From assembly GCA_014380965.1 (NCBI GenBank), contig JACMIV010000018.1:1-12207 (forward strand): a stretch of 12,207 nt of DNA, read 5' to 3'. Below the pieces are notes generated by a model. The model ran no database searches, had not been told where the DNA came from, and worked only from the letters and a program-made list of their open reading frames with translations. This stretch comes from Rhizobiaceae bacterium (GTDB lineage: Bacteria; Pseudomonadota; Alphaproteobacteria; Rhizobiales; Rhizobiaceae). This document shows, piece by piece, positions 1 through 10,444 of the stretch (its first letter is position 1; each line of letters starts with the position of its first letter). The translations under genes were made by a program, and so were the position numbers.

Positions 1-1066
1 AGCCGCCAGAAAACCCGCCCGAACCGTTTCCGCCGCCGGGACGCATGCGCGCCATCAGCCCAGCAGCGCCGGCCGTCGAACCGCGCAGGCCCTGGCTGGA
101 CAAAGACTGGCGGATCGCCCCGACGATCAGCCCACGCACGAGGCCGGGATCGCGGAAGCGCACGTCGGATTTGGCGGGGTGGACGTTGATGTCGACCATC
201 TGAGGATCGATCGTGAGGAAGAGCACGGCGATCGGATGCCGGTCGCGCGGCATCGCGTCCGAATAGGCGGCGCGAAGGGCCGAGAGCAGCACTCTGTCCC
301 GCACCGGACGCCCGTTGACATAAACGTATTGGAATTGCGCGTTGCCGCGCGAGAAGGTCGGAAGGCCCGCGAAGCCCTCCAGCCGCACCGTCTCCCGCTC
401 CGCATCGATCGGAAGGCTGTTGTCGGCAAAGTCTGCGCCGACGACGGCGCCGATCCGGCGAAGGGGCGTTGCCGCCTCGAAAACGAGATCCGTCCGGTCG
501 CCGCCCGAAAGCTGGAACCGCACATCCGGAAAGGCGATCGCGATACGCCGGACGACGTCGGTGATCGCGGCGCTTTCGGCCCGCTCCGTCTTCAGGAACT
601 TGAGACGGGCCGGCACCGCATGAAAAAGATCGCGGACTTCGACGACCGTCCCACGCCCGAGCGCTGCTGGCCGAGGGCCTTCGATCCGTCCGCCATTGAC
701 GGCGATCTCGTGCGCGCCCTCCGCGCCGCGCGCACGCGACTTCAAAAGCAGCCGCGCCACCGACCCGATCGAAGGAAGCGCCTCGCCGCGAAAGCCGAGG
801 GTCGCGATGGCGTGGAGATCGTCCAGGAGCTTCGACGTGCAATGGCGCCGCACCGCGAGCGGCAGCTCGTCCGAGGCGATACCGGCGCCGTCGTCGACGA
901 CTCTGAGAAGGCTTTTGCCGCCTCCGGCCGTCACGATCTCTATGCGCGTCGCTCCGGCGTCGAGAGCATTCTCGACAAGTTCCTTGACGACGCTCGCTGG
1001 CCGCTCGACGACTTCGCCGGCGGCGATCTGGTCGATGACGGTTTCGGTGAGCTGGCGGATCGGCAT
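1..1066 (-). CDS. mutL: DNA mismatch repair protein MutL, N-terminal part (cut by window edge)
   Basis: MutL couples MutS mismatch recognition to downstream excision in the cytoplasm. The window holds the first 355 codons. The start ATG opens the conserved [23 protein letters not shown] block, and a purine-rich GAAGAGG lies about 10 bases upstream. GHKL ATPase motifs are all present: Glu29 (catalytic base in the family), ENALDAGAT at 32-40, DDGAGI at 58-63, and TSK followed by GFRGEAL at 91-97. The transducer domain continues to about residue 330 with the VNGRPV and [13 protein letters not shown] motifs. The visible end (from about 340) turns Gly/Ser-rich, as expected for the linker to the C-terminal dimerisation domain, which lies beyond position 1. 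No frameshift or stop is seen. It follows glgX on the same strand after 117 bp, so read-through from the glycogen operon is possible. I see no functional link. Identification is very secure; the C-terminal domain cannot be judged. Confidence 0.96.
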   Translation of the reverse strand, partial: MPIRQLTETVIDQIAAGEVVERPASVVKELVENALDAGATRIEIVTAGGGKSLLRVVDDGAGIASDELPLAVRRHCTSKLLDDLHAIATLGFRGEALPSIGSVARLLLKSRARGAEGAHEIAVNGGRIEGPRPAALGRGTVVEVRDLFHAVPARLKFLKTERAESAAITDVVRRIAIAFPDVRFQLSGGDRTDLVFEAATPLRRIGAVVGADFADNSLPIDAERETVRLEGFAGLPTFSRGNAQFQYVYVNGRPVRDRVLLSALRAAYSDAMPRDRHPIAVLFLTIDPQMVDINVHPAKSDVRFRDPGLVRGLIVGAIRQSLSSQGLRGSTAGAAGLMARMRPGGGNGSGGFSGG

Positions 1067-1126
1067 CGTGGCGGGAACCTCTTCGAGGCGCGCCGCGATG
1101 GCAGAACCTTCCAGAGGTCTAGGGCG

Positions 1127-1157
1127 TCGGCGCGGGGCATGCAAACCTCCGCGCCGA
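1127..1157 (-). repeat. Perfect 9-bp inverted repeat between glgX and mutL
   Basis: Arms 1127-1135 (TCGGCGCGG) and 1149-1157 (CCGCGCCGA) are exact reverse complements separated by 13 bases. The loop contains the palindrome GCATGC. The hairpin is GC-rich and could end or slow glgX transcription, but no T-run follows on either strand, so it is not a textbook intrinsic terminator. The rest of the 117-bp gap (1067-1183) shows only the mutL ribosome-binding region and no gene. Confidence 0.5.
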
Positions 1158-1183
1158 AAGGCCTGTGGTCGGTGTCGTCCCCG

Positions 1184-3241
1184 TCAGTTCCGCTCTTCCA
1201 GCATCACGAAGACGGAGCGCGCCTTCACCACGAGCTCGTTCTCATGATCGACCGCGCGCGGCTCCAGGTCCGGCCAGTCGGACTGGATGTAGAGCTGGAA
1301 ATGCGCGCCGTCCCGCGGCGGCGGCATGCGGACATGGGCATCGTCGTGCGAGCCGTTGATGTAGATCACCGCGCGCTCGCTCTCGGTCTCGTCGGCCTCT
1401 TCGCGCGGCGCGTAGACGCTCATGCCGATGAACCGGCGCTTGCCGTCGTTCCAGTCGCCCTCCGAAAGGGCCTCGCCGTCTTCGCGGAGCCAGACGACGT
1501 CGGGCATGTCGCCGCCCCTCACCGTGTCGCCGGTGAGGAAGGCGTCGGCGTTGAGCGCGGGGTGCTCGCGGCGGAGCTTGGCGAGCTTGGCGGTGAACTC
1601 GATCAGAAGCTGGTCGGCGTTTTCCCAGTCGAGCCAGGTGATCTCGTTGTCCTGAGCATAGCCATTGTTGTTGCCGCCCTGCGTGCGCCCGAACTCGTCG
1701 CCGGCGACGATCATCGGATTGCCGCGCGCGACGAGGAGCGTGGCGAGCAGCGCCCTGATGTCCTTGCCGCGCGACTCGATGACGGCGGGATCGTCGCTGA
1801 GGCCCTCGACGCCGTTGTTCCAGGAATGGTTGGAATTGTGGCCGTCGCGGTTATCCTCGCCGTTCGCTTCGTTGTGCTTCTCCTCGTACATGGCGATGTC
1901 CGCCAAGGTGAAGCCGTCATGGGCAGCGATGAAGTTGACGCCGACCGACGGCGTCCGGCCGTCGTGGTTGTAGAGATCGGCCGAGCCGGCAAGGCGGGTC
2001 GCCAGAGCGCCGATCATGTGATCCTCGCCCTGCCAGAACTTTCGCACGTCGTCGCGGAACTTGTCCTGCCATTCGAACCAGGGCTTCGGGAAGTTGCCGA
2101 CCTGGTAGCCACCGGGGCCGACGTCCCAAGGTTCGGCGACGTGGATGCGGTCCTTCAGGACCTCGTCGGCCATCAGCATCTTGAAGAAGGGCGCATCGTG
2201 GCTGAAGCCGTCCGGCAGGCGGCCGAGCACGGTGCCGAGATCGTAACGGAAACCGTCGATGCCGGTCGTCTGGACCCAGGTCCGCAGCACGTCGACGAAC
2301 ATCTTCGCCACCGGCTCCTTATGCGTCGCGAACGTGTTGCCGGTGCCGGTGTCGTTGATGAGAAATTCCGGCTGGTCCGGCACTTCCCGGTAGTAGAGGA
2401 GATTGTCGAGGCCGCGGTAGCAGATCGTCGGTCCGACGTCGGAGCCCTCGCCCGAATGGTTGAAGACGACGTCGAGGAGGACGCGGATGCCGCGCTCGTG
2501 CATGGCCTCGACCGCCCTGCGGATCTCGGCGAGACCGCCGGGCGAAAGGCGGGGGTCGGGTGCCATGTGGGTGATCGGATTGTAGCCCCACGCGTGTGTG
2601 AGGTTGTTGAGCATCAGATGGCCTTCGTCGATCCAGGCCGCGAGCGGCATGAACTCGACGGTGTCGATCCCGACGCGGGCCAGATGGTCGAGGAACATCG
2701 GCTCGGCGAGGGCCGCGACGGTGCCCTTCAGCTCGGCCGAGATCTCGGGATGGCGCTGCGAAAAGGCGCGCACGCTCATCTCGTAGGTGAGGCCGGGGGC
2801 CTTGAACGGAAGACACGTCGCGTCGCGCGCGATATCGACGACGACGGCGCGGGGGATGAAGGCGGCCGAATCGAGCTCGCGCTCCGGCGGAGCGGTGAGG
2901 CCGGGCTGGTAGATGAAGGGACGGTCGAGTTGGATCGCGTAAGGGTCGACCAGAAGTTTGGAGTAGTCGAAACGGTGGCCGGCCTTCGGATCGAACGGGC
3001 CCTTTGCCCTCAGCCCGTAACGGGCGCCGGCGGCAAGGCCGGGAACGAAGCCGTAGCGCGTGCCACCTTCGGTGCCGGAGAGTTCGAGCCGGTCCGTCTC
3101 CTGAGTCCCTGCCTCGTCGAACAGGCAGACCTCGATCGCATCGGCATTTTCGGAATAGACGGCGAAATGGATCCCGCCATCGTCGATGGTCGCTCCGAGC
3201 GCGGCCGGCGTGCCACGTTCGGTCGTGATGGTGTTTGACAT
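1184..3241 (-). CDS. glgX: Glycogen debranching enzyme GlgX (GH13_11)
   Basis: GlgX hydrolyses the alpha-1,6 links of short branches left on phosphorylase-trimmed glycogen. The 685-residue protein is slightly longer than usual (about 655-660 in enterobacteria). An N-terminal CBM48-like beta domain (about 12-100) precedes the GH13 barrel. Conserved regions in order are DVVFNH (region I), GFRYDLG with nucleophile Asp334 (region II), AEPWD with acid/base Glu370 (region III), and AAHDGF with Asp442 (region IV). The block around GNPMIVAGDEFGRTQGGNNN is typical of GlgX/isoamylase proteins. A short C-terminal beta domain ends the protein. The ATG start lies 31 bp after pgm; its ribosome site is weak (GGGA five bases before ATG). 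It is probably co-transcribed with pgm. In the operon it completes degradation together with GlgP. All catalytic residues are present and no damage is seen. Confidence 0.97.
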   Translation of the reverse strand: MSNTITTERGTPAALGATIDDGGIHFAVYSENADAIEVCLFDEAGTQETDRLELSGTEGGTRYGFVPGLAAGARYGLRAKGPFDPKAGHRFDYSKLLVDPYAIQLDRPFIYQPGLTAPPERELDSAAFIPRAVVVDIARDATCLPFKAPGLTYEMSVRAFSQRHPEISAELKGTVAALAEPMFLDHLARVGIDTVEFMPLAAWIDEGHLMLNNLTHAWGYNPITHMAPDPRLSPGGLAEIRRAVEAMHERGIRVLLDVVFNHSGEGSDVGPTICYRGLDNLLYYREVPDQPEFLINDTGTGNTFATHKEPVAKMFVDVLRTWVQTTGIDGFRYDLGTVLGRLPDGFSHDAPFFKMLMADEVLKDRIHVAEPWDVGPGGYQVGNFPKPWFEWQDKFRDDVRKFWQGEDHMIGALATRLAGSADLYNHDGRTPSVGVNFIAAHDGFTLADIAMYEEKHNEANGEDNRDGHNSNHSWNNGVEGLSDDPAVIESRGKDIRALLATLLVARGNPMIVAGDEFGRTQGGNNNGYAQDNEITWLDWENADQLLIEFTAKLAKLRREHPALNADAFLTGDTVRGGDMPDVVWLREDGEALSEGDWNDGKRRFIGMSVYAPREEADETESERAVIYINGSHDDAHVRMPPPRDGAHFQLYIQSDWPDLEPRAVDHENELVVKARSVFVMLEERN

Positions 3242-3272
3242 GAAGGTCCCGTCTGAAAGGATAAAGGTCTCG
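3242..3272 (-). other. Short pgm-glgX spacer with CCTTTATCCT word
   Basis: This 31-bp spacer contains CCTTTATCCT (minus strand, 3258-3267). The same 10-mer occurs at 12195-12204, just upstream of pgi. TATCCT could pass for a -10 element, but no convincing -35 lies 16-18 bases upstream here, so I do not call a promoter. Confidence 0.3.
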
Positions 3273-6354
<3,082 letters not shown>

Positions 6355-6358
<4 letters not shown>

Positions 6359-7623
6359 CGAGACTGGAGCCTGTCGATCATGGATTTCGTCACGAGGCAG
6401 ACCCCCTCTTCGGTCCTGCGGAAACGCTGCGCGTCGAGTTCGGGATCTTCGCCGATGACCAGCCCGTCCGGGATGTTGACGCCACGGTCGATGACCGCCT
6501 TGGTGATCCGCACGCTCCGGCCGATATGAGCGTGCGGGAGCACGACCGCGTGGTCGAGCATCGAGTAGGAGCGCTGGCGCACGCCGGTAAAGAGCAGCGA
6601 GCGGCGCAGGTGTCCGCCCGAGATGATGCAATCGCCCGAGACGAGCGAGGAGACGGCCGAGCCGCGTCGTCCATCCACGTCATGGACGAACTTCGCAGGC
6701 GGCGTGATCTCCGCATAGGTCCAGATCGGCCAGTCGCGATCGTAGACGTCGAGCGCGGGCACGACGTCGGTGAGATCGATGTTCGCCCGCCAGTAGGCGT
6801 CGACGGTCCCGACGTCGCGCCAGTAGGCGTCGCTCTCGCCAGCCGAGCGGACCACGGAGCGGTTGAAGGAATGCGCCTGCGCCTTTCCGTGCTTGACGAC
6901 ATGAGGGATGATGTCCTTGCCGAAGTCGCGCGCCGAGCTCGGATCGGCCGCGTCCCGCCGGAGCTGGTCCATCAGGAACTTGGTCTCGAAGACGTAGATG
7001 CCCATCGAGGCGAGCGCGGTGTCCGGACGGCCGGGAATCGACGGCGGATCCTTCGGCTTCTCGATGAAGTCGGTGATGAGCCCGGTCTCGTCGACATGCA
7101 TGACGCCGAAGCCGACCGCCTCCATGCGCGGGACCTCGAGGCAGCCGACGGTGACGTCCGCGCCCGCGTCCACATGCGCCTGCAGCATGATCTCGTAATC
7201 CATCTTGTAGACGTGATCGCCCGCAAGGATGACCATGTATTTCGGCGCGTAGTCCTCGATGATGTCGATGTTCTGGAAGACGGCGTCGGCGGTGCCCGCA
7301 TACCATTGGTCTTCCGACACGCGCTGGCTGGCGGGGAGCACGTCGAAGCTCTCGTTGCGCTCCGGGCGCAGGAAGTTCCAGCCGCGCTGGAGATGGCGGA
7401 TGAGGCTGTGCGCCTTGTACTGCGTCGCGACGCCGATGCGCCGGATGCCCGAATTCAGCGCGTTCGAGAGCGCGAAGTCGATGATGCGCGTCTTGCCGCC
7501 GAAATAGACCGCGGGCTTGGCCCTGTTGTCGGTCAACTCCATCAGCCGCGAGCCGCGACCTCCGGCGAGGACGTAGGCCATGGTGTCGCGCGAGATCGGT
7601 GCATATCGCTTGATGTCCGTCAT
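6355..7623 (-). CDS. glgC: Glucose-1-phosphate adenylyltransferase (ADP-glucose pyrophosphorylase)
   Basis: GlgC makes ADP-glucose from ATP and glucose-1-phosphate, the committed step of glycogen synthesis. The 422 residues match the rhizobial enzymes (about 420). The nucleotidyltransferase domain shows GGRGSRL at 21-27, [21 protein letters not shown] at about 34-54, AGDHVYK with catalytic Asp136, and IEKP with sugar-phosphate Lys189. The C-terminal part (about 300-410) is the left-handed beta-helix with hexapeptide-like turns that carries allosteric contacts. By recollection, the sequence is close to the Agrobacterium enzyme, a class activated by fructose-6-phosphate and pyruvate. Fructose-6-phosphate is the Pgi substrate/product, and pgi heads this cluster. 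The ATG has the best Shine-Dalgarno in the window (AAGGGAGG, 8 bases spacing). It follows glgP after a 295-bp gap, so it may start its own expression unit. Confidence 0.98.
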
Positions 7624-7631
7624 GTCGTCAT

Positions 7632-7639
7632 CCTCCCTT
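7632..7639 (-). promoter_or_regulatory. Strong ribosome-binding site of glgC
   Basis: AAGGGAGG on the minus strand lies 8 bases before the glgC ATG. It is the strongest Shine-Dalgarno match seen among the seven genes. It fixes the glgC start and contrasts with glgA and pgm downstream, which have weak or no sites. Confidence 0.8.
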
Positions 7640-7720
7640 GAGCGTCTCGGCGGTCAGCCTCGCCGCATCTGTGGCCTGCCGCGGTCGCCGGTGTGTCCCG
7701 ACGTGTCCGCCTCCGTTCCT

Positions 7721-7747
7721 GAAAGGCCGCCGGAGCACTCCGACGGC
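7721..7747 (-). terminator. Terminator-like hairpin between glgP and glgC
   Basis: On the minus-strand RNA, GCCGUCGGA pairs with UCCGGCGGC around a GUGC loop, giving nine pairs of which one is a G-U wobble. It is followed directly by CUUUC. On the plus strand the wobble becomes a C/A mismatch, so the fold suits the minus transcript better. The U-tract is short, so this could be a weak terminator, an attenuator or an mRNA-stabilising structure that protects the upstream pgi-glgP message. Confidence 0.45.
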
Positions 7748-7808
7748 AGATAGACGTGCTGGGTGAGGCTTCCACGATGGGACGGCCGCTGGGAAGGGAG
7801 AATCGCAT

Positions 7809-7839
7809 CGCGGGTGCGTGTATCGCACCGAAACCCGCG
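7809..7839 (-). repeat. Inverted repeat with two overlapping pairings after glgP
   Basis: CGCGGGT (7809-7815) and ACCCGCG (7833-7839) are perfect 7-bp complements. Nested within them, GGTGCG (7813-7818) and CGCACC (7824-7829) form a perfect 6-bp stem with a 5-base loop. Bases 7813-7815 belong to both stems, so the two full-length stems compete. No U-run follows on either strand. It begins about 80 bases after the glgP stop. Confidence 0.4.
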
Positions 7840-7918
7840 CTTTGGGCCCGGCGGGTGGGGACATGGACCTGCCGGAGGTGCGCACCAGCGCCCGAAGACG
7901 GCGGCGCGCATCCGTGCC

Positions 7919-10444
7919 TCAGCGGCCGGAGCCGGCGTTCCAGATGTCCTTGGCATATTCGCGGATCGAGCGATCCGACGAGAACCAGGACATGCGCGCC
8001 GTGTTGTGAACGGCCTTTTCCGCCCAGCCTTCCGGCGTGCGCCAGAGATCGTCGATGCGACGCTGCGTCCTCCAGTAGGCCTCGAAGTCGGCCGCGATCA
8101 TCCACCAGTCGTTGTTGTAGAGATTGGAGACGAGATTGGCATAGCTGTCCGGCTGTTCCGGAGAGAAGACGCCCTTGGCGATCGAATCGAGCGCCGAGCG
8201 CAGGATCGGCAGGTTCTCGATGATCGAGCGGCCCGAATGCGCCTCGCGCCGTCGCTTGGCGACCTGATCGGCGGTGAGACCGAAGATGAAGATGTTGTCG
8301 TCGCCGAGATGCTCCAGCATCTCCACATTCGCGCCGTCGAGCGTCCCGATGGTCAGCGCGCCGTTGAGCGCGAACTTCATGTTGCCGGTTCCCGAGGCTT
8401 CGAGGCCGGCCGTCGAGATCTGCTCCGACACGTCGGCCGCCGGCATGATGATTTCGGCAAGGCTGACATTGTAGTTCGGGATGAACACGACCTTGAGGAG
8501 GTTCTGCACCGAGGGGTCGGAATTGACGACGCGGGCGACGTCGTTGGCGAGGCGGATGATCTCCTTGGCCTGCACGTAGCTCGGCGCCGCCTTGCCCGCG
8601 AAGATCTTCACGCGCGGCTGCCAGTTCTTCTCGGGATGCGAGCGGATCTGATCATAGAGGGCGATGGCCTCGACGATGTTGAGGAACTGGCGCTTGTATT
8701 CGTGGATACGCTTCACCTGGATGTCGAAGATCGCGGACGGATCGACCGAGATCGCCAGCCTGTCCTCGATCACCGTGGCGAGGCGCATCTTGTTCTCACG
8801 CTTCACCGCCATGAAGCGCTCGCGGAACGAAGCGTCGCTCGCCAGCGCGTCGAGATCGGCGAGCTTCTCGATATTGTCGAGGAACGCCGGGCCGATGGCG
8901 TCGATCGCAAGGGACGTGAGTCCGGGATTGCACTGCATGAGCCAGCGCCGCGGCGTCACGCCGTTGGTCTTGTTCTGGATGCGGGTCGGGTAGAGCGCGT
9001 GCAACGAATGGAAGACCGTCTGCTTCATCAACTCGGTGTGCAGCGCCGAGACGCCGTTGATCGTGTGCGACCCGACGAAGGCGAGCTGGCCCATCCGCAC
9101 GCGGCGCCCGTTGTTCTCGTCGATCAGCGAGATCGCGGCGATCTCTCCGTCGCCGAGGTTCTTCTGAGCAGCCTCCCGGATGGTCTGGGCGTTGATCGCG
9201 TAGATGATCTGCATCTGGCGCGGCAGGAGCCGCTCGAAGATGTGGATCGGCCAGGTCTCCAGCGCTTCGGGAAGCAGCGTGTGGTTGGTGTATGAGAAGG
9301 TGTTGCGGGTGACCGTCCAGGCCTCGTCCCAGGCCATGCCGTGGACGTCGACGAGAAGGCGCATCAGCTCGGCGACCGAGACGGCCGGATGCGTGTCGTT
9401 GAGCTGGATCGAGACCTTATCGGCAAGATTGGCGAGGCTGTCGAAACGCTTCAGGTGATGACGGATGATGTCCTGCAGCGAGGCGGAGGAGAAGAAGAAC
9501 TCCTGCCGCAGGCGCAATTCCTGTCCGGCCTGATGGGAGTCAGCGGGATAGAGGACGCGGGTAATCGCCTCCGCCCTGTTCGCCTCGCGCAGGGCGCCGA
9601 TGTGGTCGCCCGAGTTGAACGCGTCGAGAAGGATCGGGTCCATCGACTGCGCGCTCCAGAGCCGCAGCGTGTTCACGTGGTTGCCGCGCCAGCCGACGAT
9701 CGGCGTGTCGTAGGCGACGGCGAGAACCCGCTCGGCCGGCCGCCACACCTGGCGCGGCGGCCTGCCGGCCTCCTCGATCATCGAGACCTTGCCGCCGAAG
9801 CCGATCTCGTAGGACCGCTCGCGGCGCTCGAATTCCCAAGGATTGCCGTGGGTAAGCCAGGTCTCGGGCAGTTCCACCTGCTCGCCGTTGGAGATCTCCT
9901 GGCGGAAGAAGCCGTGGACGTAGCGGATGCCGTAGCCGAAGGCCGGAACGCCGGTCGAGGCCATCGATTCCATGAAGCAGGCGGCAAGGCGCCCGAGGCC
10001 GCCATTGCCGAGAGCCGCGTCCGGTTCGAGAAGCTCGATGAGGTCCAGTTCAACGCCGTAGACCGCAAGTGCGTCGTGAACCGCCTGCGTCAGCCCGAGA
10101 TTGGAGATGGCGTCGCGCAGGAGGCGGCCGATCAAGAATTCCATCGACAGGTAGCACACCCGCTTCGGCCCGCCGTCGAGGGTCTTGGCGTTCGATGAGA
10201 GCCAATGGTCGATGATGCGATCCCGCACCGCGAGCGTCGTCGCCTCCAGCCAGTCGTGGCGGCGCGCCCCGTTCGGGTTCTTGCCGATCGCGTAGGTCAG
10301 CTTCTCCGCAATCTCCTTGGCAAGCGAAGCGCTGTCGTTGCGGCGCGGCACGGGCTTGGGCGCCGCCAGTGCCTCGTCCTTCGGCACGATGCGCGGTTCG
10401 GGGGCAGGGGCTGGGATCGTGACGCCGTCGAAGGCAGAACTCAT
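7919..10444 (-). CDS. glgP: Glycogen/starch/alpha-glucan phosphorylase GlgP (GT35)
   Basis: GlgP removes glucose from non-reducing ends of glycogen with phosphate, giving glucose-1-phosphate, using pyridoxal phosphate. The protein is 841 residues, slightly longer than the 815-830 usual in bacteria. Visible blocks are [10 protein letters not shown] at 48-57, [10 protein letters not shown] at 146-155, [35 protein letters not shown], and the PLP site [14 protein letters not shown] with Schiff-base Lys690. The first 40 residues are a Pro/Ala-rich extension with no family homology that I recognise. The ATG at 10444 overlaps the pgi stop (ATGA) and has GAGGAA six bases upstream. The frame stays open further upstream, but that part is out-of-frame pgi sequence and gives Arg-rich nonsense. 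A 295-bp gap follows. Phosphorylase identity is certain; natural preference for glycogen over maltodextrin is inferred from the operon. Confidence 0.97.
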   Translation of the reverse strand: MSSAFDGVTIPAPAPEPRIVPKDEALAAPKPVPRRNDSASLAKEIAEKLTYAIGKNPNGARRHDWLEATTLAVRDRIIDHWLSSNAKTLDGGPKRVCYLSMEFLIGRLLRDAISNLGLTQAVHDALAVYGVELDLIELLEPDAALGNGGLGRLAACFMESMASTGVPAFGYGIRYVHGFFRQEISNGEQVELPETWLTHGNPWEFERRERSYEIGFGGKVSMIEEAGRPPRQVWRPAERVLAVAYDTPIVGWRGNHVNTLRLWSAQSMDPILLDAFNSGDHIGALREANRAEAITRVLYPADSHQAGQELRLRQEFFFSSASLQDIIRHHLKRFDSLANLADKVSIQLNDTHPAVSVAELMRLLVDVHGMAWDEAWTVTRNTFSYTNHTLLPEALETWPIHIFERLLPRQMQIIYAINAQTIREAAQKNLGDGEIAAISLIDENNGRRVRMGQLAFVGSHTINGVSALHTELMKQTVFHSLHALYPTRIQNKTNGVTPRRWLMQCNPGLTSLAIDAIGPAFLDNIEKLADLDALASDASFRERFMAVKRENKMRLATVIEDRLAISVDPSAIFDIQVKRIHEYKRQFLNIVEAIALYDQIRSHPEKNWQPRVKIFAGKAAPSYVQAKEIIRLANDVARVVNSDPSVQNLLKVVFIPNYNVSLAEIIMPAADVSEQISTAGLEASGTGNMKFALNGALTIGTLDGANVEMLEHLGDDNIFIFGLTADQVAKRRREAHSGRSIIENLPILRSALDSIAKGVFSPEQPDSYANLVSNLYNNDWWMIAADFEAYWRTQRRIDDLWRTPEGWAEKAVHNTARMSWFSSDRSIREYAKDIWNAGSGR
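10441..10444 (-). other. ATGA start/stop overlap, pgi to glgP
   Basis: The pgi stop TGA (10443-10441) overlaps the glgP start ATG (10444-10442). glgP also has its own GAGGAA site inside the pgi end, so coupling may reinforce rather than solely drive its translation. Confidence 0.9.

Larger units (their letters stand above)
7624..7918 (-). other. 295-bp glgP-glgC intergenic region, normal site of glgB
   Basis: This gap has no convincing gene. Its three minus-strand frames give only Arg/Pro-rich translations, with no GH13 motif or GlgB-like C-terminus. It holds two hairpins (7721-7747 and 7809-7839) and the glgC ribosome site. No clear sigma-70 or EcfG-type promoter was found: GGAAC at about 7714-7718 on the minus strand lacks a CGTT at the right spacing. 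In related rhizobia glgB lies between glgP and glgC (known from the family), so the gap may mark a deletion or an ancestral arrangement. Confidence 0.6.

Noticed and set aside
179..3238. A 1019-codon plus-strand open frame opposite glgX and part of mutL
   Set aside because: It is antisense to two intact, motif-complete genes. Its translation is Arg/Asp/Val-rich with no domain I recognise. Long stop-free antisense frames are expected from GC-rich third-position bias.
7690..7720. EcfG (general stress) type promoter for glgC
   Set aside because: GGAAC is present on the minus strand, but no CGTT follows at 16-17 bases, so the two-part motif fails.
7628..7885. A small gene of about 85 codons filling the glgP-glgC gap, or a GlgB remnant
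   Set aside because: The GTG-started frame is Arg/Pro/Gly-rich, has no clear ribosome site, and its frames show no GlgB motif or C-terminal pattern. It also spans both hairpins.
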